Of a stretch of 29,532 bases of DNA, positions 11,554 through 18,511 are shown in pieces. The notes under the pieces were generated by a model. That model saw only the letters and a list, made by a program, of their open reading frames with translations, was not told the origin of the DNA and ran no database searches. Position 1 is the stretch's first letter, and every line of letters begins with the position of its first letter. A program made the translations under genes and the position numbers. Source of the DNA: UBA10649 sp964391765 (lineage in GTDB: Bacteria > Actinomycetota > Actinomycetes > S36-B12); contig CAYMNG010000017.1 of assembly GCA_964391765.1 (NCBI GenBank), positions 1-29,532 on the forward strand, given 5' to 3'.

Positions 11554-12105
11554 ATGACGAATACTCGGACGATCCGGCGGGTCGGTGCCGCTGCGGTCAC
11601 CGCCGCGACCTGCTTCGCCCTCGCCGGCCTGCACCCGGCGCAGGCCGCGCCCGCGGAGACGCTCTACGGCAACGCCTGCGACGAGGTCGACTACGCCGTC
11701 GCGCCGGGCACCACCGTCGTGCTGTCCTTCGACGGGTGCTCCTTCGACGGGTACACGATCGAAAGCGGCAGCCCGACCGTCGTCGTCGAGACCGGGTCCG
11801 ACGGTCAACCCCTGATCTGGTACCAGTCCGTCGGCCGCTCCTCGGACGCCGCGCCGTGCGCCGACGGCTGGGAGCCCTCCTGGGCGCAGTGGCCGCACGA
11901 GGGCACCGGCGGGCCCGTGTGCAACCGTCAGATCGACTGGGGCACCGGACCCGGGGAGGACGGGCCGCTGCGACTGCGCGTGACGACGTCGACGTGGACG
12001 GACTGGGTCGCGGTGCGGTCCGACGGCTACCCCTGGGTGTTCGGCTGCAACAACACCACTGCCTGGGCCGACGCGTACGACGACTTCGTGACCAACTGCA
12101 CGTAG
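11554..12105 (+). CDS. Secreted six-cysteine protein of unknown function
   Basis: A 183-residue exported protein that I do not recognise. The N-terminus is a classical Sec signal: basic TNTRTIRR, a hydrophobic Ala-rich core, and a likely cleavage site HPAQA|APA near residue 30. The mature part has six cysteines (in NACDE, DGCSF, APCAD, PVCNR, FGCNN and the C-terminal TNCT), suggesting three disulfides. It also has many Trp, Gly and Asp residues and no transmembrane segment. The ATG at 11554 follows GGAGGA with a short spacer; the open frame upstream lacks a signal peptide. It stands alone between a divergent operon and the aldo/keto reductase. Confidence 0.8.
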   Translation: MTNTRTIRRVGAAAVTAATCFALAGLHPAQAAPAETLYGNACDEVDYAVAPGTTVVLSFDGCSFDGYTIESGSPTVVVETGSDGQPLIWYQSVGRSSDAAPCADGWEPSWAQWPHEGTGGPVCNRQIDWGTGPGEDGPLRLRVTTSTWTDWVAVRSDGYPWVFGCNNTTAWADAYDDFVTNCT

Positions 12106-12133
12106 CCTGCCGCTGGCGACGGCGCCCGCGCGG

Positions 12134-12139
12134 TAGGTT
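12134..12139 (+). promoter_or_regulatory. -10 box, leaderless start of aldo/keto reductase
   Basis: TAGGTT followed by 6 nt and then the GTG at 12146. Confidence 0.5.
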
Positions 12140-12145
12140 GCCCAC

Positions 12146-13126
12146 GTGGAACAGCGCCCGCTCGGTCGATCGGGTCTGTGGATCGGCCGACTGGGTCTGG
12201 GCACCGGCACGTGGACCCGGGGAACCGACGAGTACGAGGCACGTGACCTGCTCGCGGCGTTCCTGGACGCCGGCGGGAGCCTGATCGACACCGCGGACGG
12301 GTATGCCGACGGCGCGGCGGAGTTCCTCGTCGGCGAACTGGTCGAGGAGTTCGAGGCGCGCGACCAGGTCGTCCTGGCCGCCAGGTCCGGCACGGTCGCG
12401 AGCCTCGGGCGCCCGGTCGACGCCTCACGTGGACACCTGCTGCGCGCGCTGGACCGGTCGCTGGCCCGGTTGCGTACCGACCACGTCGACCTGTGGCAGG
12501 TGCCCGCGTGGGATCCGTGGACCCCGCTGGAGGAGACGCTCAGCGCCCTGGAGATCGCGGTCGCCTCCGGGCGGGCGCGCTACGTGGGCGTCGGGAACTA
12601 CGCCGCGTGGCAGATGACCCGGGCGGCGACGTTGCAGCAGGCTCCCGGCCGCACGCCGCTGGTGACCGCGCAGGTGGAGTACTCCCTGCTCGAGCGCGGG
12701 ATCGAGCGCGAGGTCGTGCCGGCCGCGCACGCCGTCGGGATGGGGGTGCTCGCCTGGTCGCCGCTGGGCCGCGGGGTCCTGACCGGCAAGTACCGGCACA
12801 GCACGCCGATCGACTCCCGCGGCGCGAACGTCGACGGCGCCCAGTGGGTTCAGCCGTACCTGGACGAGCGCGGCCGACGGATCGTCGACGCGGTCGCCAC
12901 GGCCGCGGAGGGCCTGGCCGCGTCGCCGACCGAGGTCGCGTTAGCCTGGCTGCGCGACCGCCCGGGGGTCGTCGCGTCGATCGTGGGTGCCCGCACGACG
13001 ATGCAGTTGGTCGCCGCGCTCGCCGCCGACGAGTTGGACCTGCCCGGGGAGATCACCGCCGCCTTGGACGAGGTGTCCGCCCCCGCCCTGGGCTACCCGG
13101 AAGCCGGCTGGGCGCAGCGGCGGTGA
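12146..13126 (+). CDS. Aldo/keto reductase-like protein with altered catalytic tetrad
   Basis: A 326-residue AKR-superfamily (beta/alpha)8 protein, by family an NADPH-dependent carbonyl reductase. Seen: GLGTGTW; LIDTADGYADGAAEFLVG with the conserved Asp48 and Tyr53; PLEETLSALEIAVASGRARYVGVGNY; YSLLERGIEREVVPAAHAVGMGVLAWSPLGRGVLTGKY; and the NADP-binding region VVASIVGARTTMQL near the C-terminus. Anomaly: the usual catalytic Lys (family motif VVIATK) is Arg80 in VVLAARSG, and the usual His in the LxQxH motif is Pro120 in LWQVPAWD. Two of the four tetrad residues are therefore replaced while cofactor residues remain. It is coupled to the DUF5703-like gene by a GTGA overlap. Confidence 0.9.
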   Translation: MEQRPLGRSGLWIGRLGLGTGTWTRGTDEYEARDLLAAFLDAGGSLIDTADGYADGAAEFLVGELVEEFEARDQVVLAARSGTVASLGRPVDASRGHLLRALDRSLARLRTDHVDLWQVPAWDPWTPLEETLSALEIAVASGRARYVGVGNYAAWQMTRAATLQQAPGRTPLVTAQVEYSLLERGIEREVVPAAHAVGMGVLAWSPLGRGVLTGKYRHSTPIDSRGANVDGAQWVQPYLDERGRRIVDAVATAAEGLAASPTEVALAWLRDRPGVVASIVGARTTMQLVAALAADELDLPGEITAALDEVSAPALGYPEAGWAQRR

Positions 13127-13335
13127 CCACGGTGCACGTGCGGCCACACTCGACCGCCTGGGAGTACCGGGAGGTGTCGTTCCCCCGGGGCACCAGCCGT
13201 GAGGTCGCGCGTCAGCTGCTCACCGGCGCCGCCGAGCTCGAGCGCTGGGAACTGGACCGCTTGCAGGTGCGTCCCGACGGCCGCCGCGTCGTCCGCCTGC
13301 GCCGCCGGGTCTTCCGGATGGTGCGCACCGCGTAG
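13123..13335 (+). CDS. Small DUF5703-like actinobacterial protein
   Basis: A 70-residue basic protein with the pattern WEYREVSFPRGTSREVARQLL followed by ELERWELDRLQVRPDGRRVVRLRRRVFRMVRTA, which I associate with DUF5703, a small actinobacterial family of unknown function. It is probably an alpha/beta fold ending in two beta strands. It has no signal peptide or membrane segment. The GTG start overlaps the aldo/keto reductase stop by four bases, so it is translationally coupled and may act with that protein. Family assignment is from memory of the motif. Confidence 0.7.
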   Translation: MTTVHVRPHSTAWEYREVSFPRGTSREVARQLLTGAAELERWELDRLQVRPDGRRVVRLRRRVFRMVRTA

Positions 13336-13353
13336 CCGCGACCGGGTCCCCCA

Positions 13354-13422
13354 CGCCGTCGACCGTGAGCTCGTACCGGGTCCGCGCGGAAAACACGCGG
13401 TGCAACCTCACGGTCGACGGCG
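13354..13422. repeat. Palindromic element, copy A (convergent intergenic)
   Basis: An imperfect palindrome between the convergent DUF5703-like gene and M20 peptidase gene. The core (13358-13418, 61 bp) starts GTCGACCGTGAG and ends CTCACGGTCGAC. The outer stem is extended by four more pairs (CGCC/GGCG). It is 46/61 identical, without gaps, to copy B at 27656-27716. Changes at core positions 1/61 and 8/54 keep base pairing (G-C versus C-G, G-C versus T-A). It could serve as a bidirectional terminator without a T-tract, or be a REP-like dispersed element. Confidence 0.8.
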
Positions 13423-13436
13423 GGTGGGCGCCGCGG

Positions 13437-14780
13437 TCACACGGCTCGTAGGAAGCGGTCGAGCACCCGCACGCCGAACCGCAGCCCGTCGACGGGGACG
13501 CGCTCGTCGACCCCATGGAACATCCGCCAGTAGTCGACGTCGGGCGGCAGGCGCAACGGGGAGAACCCGTAGCAGGAGATTCCCAGTCGGGTGAACGCCT
13601 TGGCGTCGGTGGCACCGGACATCAGGTACGGGACCGGCCGGGCAGCCGGGTCCTCGGCCCGCAGCACGGACGCCATGAGGTCCACGGTCGCGGTCTCGAA
13701 GGGCGCCTCGATCGCGTCGTCGACGACGACCGGCTCGACGTCGATCCCGTCCCCGACCAGCGCGCGGATCGTGGCGTCGAACTCCTCCTCGTAGCCGGGC
13801 AGGACCCGGCCGTCGATCCCGGCACTGGCTTCGCCCGGGACGACGTTGTGCTTGTACCCCGCGGCGAGCATCGACGGGTTGGCCGTGTTCTGCAGCACCG
13901 CGCCCACGAGCGCGCCGAGGGCGCCCAGGCGCGCGACGACGGCGGAGATGTCGCCGCTGGACAGGTCGACGTCGTACGCCCGGCCGATCTCGTCGAGGAA
14001 GCGGTCCACGGTCTTCGTCCGGCGCAGCGGCCACTCGTGCCGGCCGACCCGGGCGACCGCCTCGCACAGCGCGGTCACGGCGTTGTCGTCGTTGAGCATC
14101 GAGCCGTGCCCGGCTCGCCCGTGCGCGCGCAGGCGCAGCCAGCGGATCCCCTTCTCGGCGGTCTGGATCGGGTACACCCGCAGGTCGTCGCGGACCGTCA
14201 CAGAGAAGCCGCCGACCTCGCCGATCGCCTCGGTCACGCCGGCGAAGACCTCCGGACGGTTCTCCTCCAGCCAGCGGGAACCGTGGATGCTGCCGGCCTC
14301 CTCGTCGGGCAGGAACAACACGACCACGTCCCGGCGCGGCCGCACCCCGCTGCGCGCCCACGATCGGGTCACCGCCAGGATCATCGCGTCCATGTCCTTC
14401 ATGTCGACGGCGCCGCGGCCCCAGACGAAGCCGTCGTCGACCTCACCGCCGAAGGGCGGACGGGACCAGTCCTGCGCCATCGCCGGGACGACGTCGAGAT
14501 GACCGTGCAGGAGCAACGCGCCGGCGTCCGGGTCGGTTCCCGGGATCCGCAGGAGCACCCCGCGGCGGGAGTCGCTGCTGGTCGCGTAGACCTGCGGGTC
14601 GTAGCCGACCTCACGCAGGCGCTCGGCGCAGTAGTCGGCGACCTCTGCCTCACCGACGGTCTCGGCGGCGTCCCCCCAGTTGCTGGAGTCGATCCGGATC
14701 AGTTCCTGGGTGAGGGTGACCACCTCGGCCTCGGCATCGGCCACGGGCGTCCACGTCGTCGGCAGGTCGGAGTTCGTCAT
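13437..14780 (-). CDS. M20-family zinc metallopeptidase (dapE/ArgE-like)
   Basis: A 447-residue cytosolic di-zinc amidohydrolase of peptidase family M20. Seen: LLLHGHLDVVPA (first zinc ligand and catalytic Asp); the WGRGAVDMKD zinc-bridging Asp; FLPDEEAGS with general-base and ligand Glu; the dimerisation lid domain with RAHGRAGHGSM; and the C-terminal SGATDAKAF and FHGVDERVPVDGL with the last zinc His. It resembles mycobacterial Rv2141c (annotated dapE2), but substrate could be a dipeptide, an N-acyl amino acid or succinyl-diaminopimelate. The ATG at 14780 follows AGGA in a GCAGGATGACCGC context; an in-frame extension upstream would enter the tRNA gene and is rejected. Confidence 0.92.
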   Translation of the reverse strand: MTNSDLPTTWTPVADAEAEVVTLTQELIRIDSSNWGDAAETVGEAEVADYCAERLREVGYDPQVYATSSDSRRGVLLRIPGTDPDAGALLLHGHLDVVPAMAQDWSRPPFGGEVDDGFVWGRGAVDMKDMDAMILAVTRSWARSGVRPRRDVVVLFLPDEEAGSIHGSRWLEENRPEVFAGVTEAIGEVGGFSVTVRDDLRVYPIQTAEKGIRWLRLRAHGRAGHGSMLNDDNAVTALCEAVARVGRHEWPLRRTKTVDRFLDEIGRAYDVDLSSGDISAVVARLGALGALVGAVLQNTANPSMLAAGYKHNVVPGEASAGIDGRVLPGYEEEFDATIRALVGDGIDVEPVVVDDAIEAPFETATVDLMASVLRAEDPAARPVPYLMSGATDAKAFTRLGISCYGFSPLRLPPDVDYWRMFHGVDERVPVDGLRFGVRVLDRFLRAV

Positions 14781-14850
14781 GCGGTCATCCTGCCGCGCGC
14801 CCACCACGCGGTCACCCGGACGGCCGATTCGCTGGCCGCCGTGGGGTGGG

Positions 14851-14856
14851 TATGCT
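14851..14856 (+). promoter_or_regulatory. Promoter of tRNA-Leu
   Basis: -10 TATGCT, with a weak TTCGCT at 14828-14833 at 17-bp spacing as possible -35. Transcription would start about 6 nt before the tRNA. Confidence 0.45.
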
Positions 14857-14868
14857 TGCCCGGCACTC

Positions 14869-14952
14869 GTCCGGGTGGCGGAATAGGCAGACGCGCTAGC
14901 TTGAGGTGCTAGTGCCCTTCGGGGCATGGGGGTTCAAGTCCCCCCTCGGACA
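14869..14952 (+). tRNA. tRNA-Leu (anticodon GAG)
   Basis: Class II tRNA of 84 nt. The acceptor stem is GTCCGGG paired with CTCGGAC (one G-U), with discriminator A at 14952. The anticodon stem is CTAGC/GCTAG around loop TTGAGGT, anticodon GAG at 14903-14905. A long variable arm GCCCTTCGGGGC is followed by T stem GGGGG/CCCCC with loop TTCAAGT. CCA is not encoded. It reads CUC/CUU leucine codons. The truncated helicase frame ends antisense within this gene. Confidence 0.97.
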
Positions 14953-16203
14953 CCCTTCACCGGGATCCTTCCCGGTCGCTTGAGCACCCTTCCCTTCCTT
15001 GCGAGGGGAGAGGTGCGCCCGCGGCCATGGCGCCGGTTGCGCACCGGCAGGCAACCAGGGCCGGTGCGGCCATGCCCCGCGCCGTTGCCCCGCTGCCAAT
15101 CCATCCCGCCGGCCGCTCACGCCGCTCGACCCTCGCGGCAGTGCCGGCGACCGCCTCAGCCCTCCCCATCCCCGATCGCCTGCCGCTGAACGAGGAGCAC
15201 CGAACAGCCGGGTGGCGACCTCGGCGACGACGGCAAACTGCTGGTCGACCGTACCGCCCGACGACATCGTCGCCGACGTCCCGATCACCTGAAGGCTCGG
15301 GGACGCGCACGCGTCGCGGACCCGGCGCACGAGCATCGCCACGTCCGCCCCCTGCCGACCTCGGTACGTGTGCAACTCGTCGAGCGCGAGAAAGCGCAGA
15401 CCCCTGGCGGCGCGGATGAGGTGCTGGCGCTCGTCCGGGCGCGTCAGGACCAGTTCCAGCACCACGTAGTTGGTCAGCAGGATGTCCGGCGGCTCGGCCA
15501 GGATGCGCCGCCGCTCGTCCGCGTCCTCCTGACCGGTGTAGCGGGCGAAGGTGACCGGCTCACCCCCGTTGGGGTAGCCGTGCCGGAGGAACTTGCCCAG
15601 CTCCCCCAGCTGGCTGTCGGCCAGCGCATTCATCGGGTACACGATGATCGCCTTCACCCCAGGCAGCCGCCGTCCGCCGTTGGCCTCGTTCGCGCGGAGT
15701 ACCGCATCGACGATCGGGATGATGCAGGCCAGCGACTTGCCCGAGCCCGTACCGGTCGTGAGGACGTAGGATTGACCCGACTGCGCGGCGGTGATCGCCT
15801 CCGTCTGATGACGGTGCAACACCAGACCCCTGTCGGCCAGGCTCTCCGCTTCCGGCTTGACGCGGAAGATGCGCTCGTTCTCGGGGTGCAGCAGCCCCGA
15901 CGCGACGAGGCTCGCCACCGATCCACCGGACTCGAAGCTCGGGTTGAGGCTCAGCCAAGGCTGCGGCCACTGGGCGCCCGAGTCCCGTCGGTCCTGCACG
16001 TACGCCCGGATGCGCCGATCACGTATGTCGACGAAGGACGACGTGAACGAGCGGTAGTCGTCGATCACGCGGCCGTGTACGTCGAAGAGGTCCACCCTGA
16101 CCCCCGCCGCGTCGACTGCCGATGCTAGCCACCGTACCGCCGAGGAGCGCCTCAACACGGTCTTCCGACCGTCGTCGCGAGGCCACAGGATCTGGCTCGC
16201 CAC
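14896..16203 (-). pseudogene. Truncated SF2 DEAD/DEAH helicase (YprA/DUF1998-type), 3' part lost
   Basis: The open frame encodes 435 residues, but only the first roughly 336 (16203 down to about 15196) look like a helicase. Seen: N-terminal DDYRSFTSSFVDIRDRRI and QWPQPWLSLNPSF; motif I TTGTGSGKS (GTGSGKS 151-157); VYPMNALADSQ; motif II LDELHTYRG (DELH 275-278); and motif III GTSATM (310-313). Full-length relatives, as I recall them, are of COG1205 type and far longer, with a second RecA domain and a Cys cluster. Here the frame changes after ATRLFGA into low-complexity Arg/Gly/Pro sequence and terminates antisense inside tRNA-Leu, so the ATPase half is separated from its partner domain and cannot be a functional helicase. 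The GTG start is 34 nt after the NERD gene stop, in one operon. Such helicases occur in phage-defence islands, but that role is inference here. Confidence 0.85.
14959..14976 (+). terminator. Hairpin downstream of tRNA-Leu
   Basis: A perfect 7-bp stem ACCGGGA/TCCCGGT with loop TCCT, 6 nt after the tRNA. It is not followed by a T-run, as is common in actinobacteria. A second, imperfect stem (GCACC.../...GGTGC) lies at about 14984-15016. Confidence 0.5.
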
Positions 16204-16236
16204 CTTCGCCCTGTTGGGATGGTCAGGTAGTGCGGT

Positions 16237-17163
16237 TCAGGGCGCGGTTGGGAGAGCTGGCGGCAGCGCCTCGTCCAGGTGGTTGGCAACCGCGTCCACC
16301 AGATCTCGGGCCAGGATCGCATTGGCCTCCCGCAGGGCCTTCGCCGTGCCCTTCGCCGTCGCGATGGCGTAGCCGCGCGCCTGCAGGTTGCCGAACAGCG
16401 GTAGGTCGGCTTCGACGAAGCACAGCGCGCCTCGCACCGGTACGTCCGCGAATCGCGCGTCGCCGCGCAAGGCCCCGGTGACCGCGTCAACCTGCTTGCC
16501 CATAGCGTCGAGAAGCCGGGACTGGTCGCGGCCTCCGACCAGCAACACATCGCGCCGCTCGCTGAACAGCCCGCCTTGGCGCTCGACACGGACCTTGGCG
16601 TCGGCGTACCGCTTCACGTCGATGACCGTCACTCCCGCGGGGGTCACCGCCACGACGTCGACATCCCCGTCGCGGCGCCCGACACCCAGACGCCGGTTGA
16701 CCAGGAACAGTGCGTCAGTGCCGGCGTCGGCTAGCAGCCGCCGGATCGCTGCTCGTTCCCCGTCGGCGCCCTTCTTGAACGCCCGGGTCGACGGGGCCTC
16801 GTCAAAGACCTTCAGCAGCAGACCGCCGATCCGCGGCAACCGCTGTCGAACCCGGTCCTCACGTCGAGCCATTCTCCGGTCGTACTCAGCCGCCAGCGAG
16901 GCCCCGGCGTCACGCTGTGCGCGGTCTCGCAGCGATGGAGCCGGAGGCTCCTCCGTCTCGGTGTCGGCGGGGACCTCCGGCGGTGCTGCCTGGTCCGGCT
17001 CCAGCGCGGCCAGGCAGTCCGGGCAGACAACCGCCTTGTGGGCCGCATCCCACCCGGCACGGGTTCCTGCAGGTACTTCGGCTCCGCAGTCGCAGCGTCC
17101 CGCGTACCGCAGCCGCATCATCTTGATTGCAGCCTGGCGGGGCTCCGACTCTGTCACGCTCAT
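16237..17163 (-). CDS. Zinc-ribbon + NERD nuclease-like domain protein
   Basis: A 308-residue protein. An N-terminal zinc-ribbon-like segment has CDC at 24-26 and CPDC at 47-50. A Pro/Glu-rich linker (about 52-80) and a basic helix follow. The NERD (nuclease-related) domain starts at KGADGERAAIRRL (Glu136) and contains GDVDVVAV (Asp167, Asp169) and TVIDVKRY (Asp182, Lys184). This is the D...(D)XK signature of an endonuclease-like fold, so catalysis is plausible though unproven. The ATG at 17163 is chosen because a Met begins the conserved part; its ribosome binding site is weak, and an open frame continues to 17238. It precedes the broken helicase in the same direction. NERD proteins often accompany helicases in mobile or defence loci; the target is unknown. 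Confidence 0.8.
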   Translation of the reverse strand: MSVTESEPRQAAIKMMRLRYAGRCDCGAEVPAGTRAGWDAAHKAVVCPDCLAALEPDQAAPPEVPADTETEEPPAPSLRDRAQRDAGASLAAEYDRRMARREDRVRQRLPRIGGLLLKVFDEAPSTRAFKKGADGERAAIRRLLADAGTDALFLVNRRLGVGRRDGDVDVVAVTPAGVTVIDVKRYADAKVRVERQGGLFSERRDVLLVGGRDQSRLLDAMGKQVDAVTGALRGDARFADVPVRGALCFVEADLPLFGNLQARGYAIATAKGTAKALREANAILARDLVDAVANHLDEALPPALPTAP

Positions 17164-17560
17164 AGTGTTCCGGCCTCGCCTCGGCCCCGGTGAACGGGGG
17201 CGAGTCCTGTGTTGAGCACTGCTTCTGGTGGGCGGCAATCCGCGGCCGGAGGCACCAGCGAGGTAGACGCTGCCTCAGGCGCAGCGATCCCCTGCAGCAG
17301 CGGCCCGCTCACGTGACTCGCGGCAGCAACTTCTGCGACCGATCTTCGGGTGCCTGCCGGCGGTGGGCGCCGGCGGCGCGAGGTCCGCTTCCACCAGCGC
17401 GAACGACGGTCGCGGACCGCAGGGGTGACATTGCACTGGGCCGGACCCCCCGATACCGCCCTGATCAGACCTCAACCCCGGACACCAGAACGCACGCCGC
17501 GCCCGGACACGCGGGCGTTGGAACGGCGTCGCACCACACCGTGACCCGGTCAGGAGCCGA
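17164..17560. other. Gene-poor 397-bp interval
   Basis: No convincing gene. Short open frames here (for example minus 17275-17601, Arg/Pro/Cys-rich) lack a ribosome binding site and any recognisable motif. The interval holds the divergent promoters expected for the NERD gene and the GNAT gene, but no clear -10 was recognised. An isolated TCACGTGA palindrome lies near 17310. It may be island-border sequence. Confidence 0.4.
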
Positions 17561-18511
17561 GTGAGCGAACATCGGGTGAACGTCCGCCGGGCGACCGCCA
17601 CCGACCTGCCCGCGATGGTCGAGACGGTCGTCGCCGCGTTCGCCGGGGACTGCGCCTGGGACTACATCCTCGGGGCCAGCGGCCTCGAGGTCCGGCAGGC
17701 GTTCGCCACGGCGCTGATCGCGCCGCGGATCGAGGGCGGAACGGCGTGGGTTACCGACGACTGCACGGCACGTGCCACCGGGGATCGTCGAAGCGCCGAG
17801 GGAACGCCGTCGTCGACCTACCGCACCGCGTGGGCGACGTTCGAGGCGACGGCCGACCAGGTCTGCCGTGCGCGGCTGGACGCCTACACCGCGGCGATGG
17901 CCGCGACCGCGCCGCCGCGTCCCTACTGGTACCTCGAGGTACTCGCGACGCACCCCGACCTGCACGGTCGTGGGCTGGCCACCGCGGTGCTGGAACCCGG
18001 ACTAACGGCCGCCGGCCGGGACGGTTGGGGCTGCCGGCTCGAGACGCACTCCGAGGCGAACCAGCGGTTCTACGCCCGCCGCGGTTTCGTCGACCGAACG
18101 CCGTTCCGCGTCCCGGACGGTCCGCAGTTCTGGTGGCTCGGTCGCCCCCGACCTCCTGATCACCGATCCCGGCACCACGGGTGGGGCGCCGGCCGCCCGA
18201 TCGCCTGCCGGCGGTTCGCCGAGCACGCCGCCGCCCGGCCATCTGCCGTCCATCTACCTCGGCGGGTTCTCCGGCACCACGGGTGGGGCGCTGGCCGCCC
18301 GATCGCCTGCCGGCGGTTCGCCGAGCACGCCGCCGCCCGGCCATCTACCCTCGGGGCAACCGGATCGAGTGGAAGCAACCGCGGGGAGGCAGGCCATGGC
18401 CACCGAGCGGCCCTCCCTGCTTCGCCCGTCGCGGTTCGCGATCGCCTGGCACTGCGCGGTGTGGATCGGTTGGGCCCTGATCGCCTGGTCGGCGTTGCAG
18501 TTGAACATTGA
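17561..18511 (+). CDS. GNAT-family N-acetyltransferase with anomalous C-terminal run-on
   Basis: The first roughly 196 residues are a GNAT acetyltransferase: NVRRATATDLPAMVETV, then PYWYLEVLATHPDLHGRGLATAVLEPGL, where the family's R/QxxGxG/A acetyl-CoA loop appears as HGRGLA, then LETHSEANQRFYARRGF near the end of the fold and GPQFWWLGRP. The acceptor is unknown. The GTG at 17561 follows AGGAG at 17552-17556. After about 18150 the frame continues for some 120 codons through both copies of the 76-bp repeat and about 115 nt into the GGDEF-EAL gene. The tail contains two copies of HHGWGAGRPIACRRFAEHAA and does not look like folded protein. Either the original stop was lost by frameshift or repeat insertion, or the tail is translated without function. 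Confidence 0.7.
   Translation: MSEHRVNVRRATATDLPAMVETVVAAFAGDCAWDYILGASGLEVRQAFATALIAPRIEGGTAWVTDDCTARATGDRRSAEGTPSSTYRTAWATFEATADQVCRARLDAYTAAMAATAPPRPYWYLEVLATHPDLHGRGLATAVLEPGLTAAGRDGWGCRLETHSEANQRFYARRGFVDRTPFRVPDGPQFWWLGRPRPPDHRSRHHGWGAGRPIACRRFAEHAAARPSAVHLPRRVLRHHGWGAGRPIACRRFAEHAAARPSTLGATGSSGSNRGEAGHGHRAALPASPVAVRDRLALRGVDRLGPDRLVGVAVEH
18169..18346. repeat. 76-bp direct repeat, two copies, 75/76 identical
   Basis: Copies at 18169-18244 and 18271-18346 (start CCGGCACCACGGGTGGGGCG) differ by a single C/T, with a 26-bp spacer. The 102-bp period is a multiple of three, so the GNAT frame passes through both. Each copy contains a possible stem, GGCGG...CCGCC. The second copy ends at the -10-like TACCCT (18346-18351) of the GGDEF-EAL gene, so the repeats are upstream of or around its promoter. 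Confidence 0.95.
18346..18351 (+). promoter_or_regulatory. Possible -10 box of GGDEF-EAL gene
   Basis: TACCCT, abutting the end of repeat copy 2. It would give a leader of about 35-40 nt with GGGGAGG at 18383-18389. Confidence 0.35.

Noticed and set aside
17471..17486. Possible second attachment site similar to the tRNA-Leu 3' end (shared CGGACACC)
   Set aside because: Only 8 contiguous bases match and the T-arm sequence is missing; this is not above chance in GC-rich DNA.
14953..17560. Integrase, transposase or insertion-sequence ends in the tRNA-adjacent region
   Set aside because: No tyrosine or serine recombinase motifs, DDE transposase, or terminal inverted repeats were recognised on either strand.
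17275..17601. Minus-strand 108-codon frame
   Set aside because: It has no ribosome binding site, its composition is Arg/Pro/Cys-rich, it overlaps the GNAT start, and it has no motif.
18160..18395. Cyclic-di-GMP riboswitch in front of the GGDEF-EAL gene
   Set aside because: Conserved GEMM-I/II core motifs were not found; the 76-bp repeats do not resemble either class.
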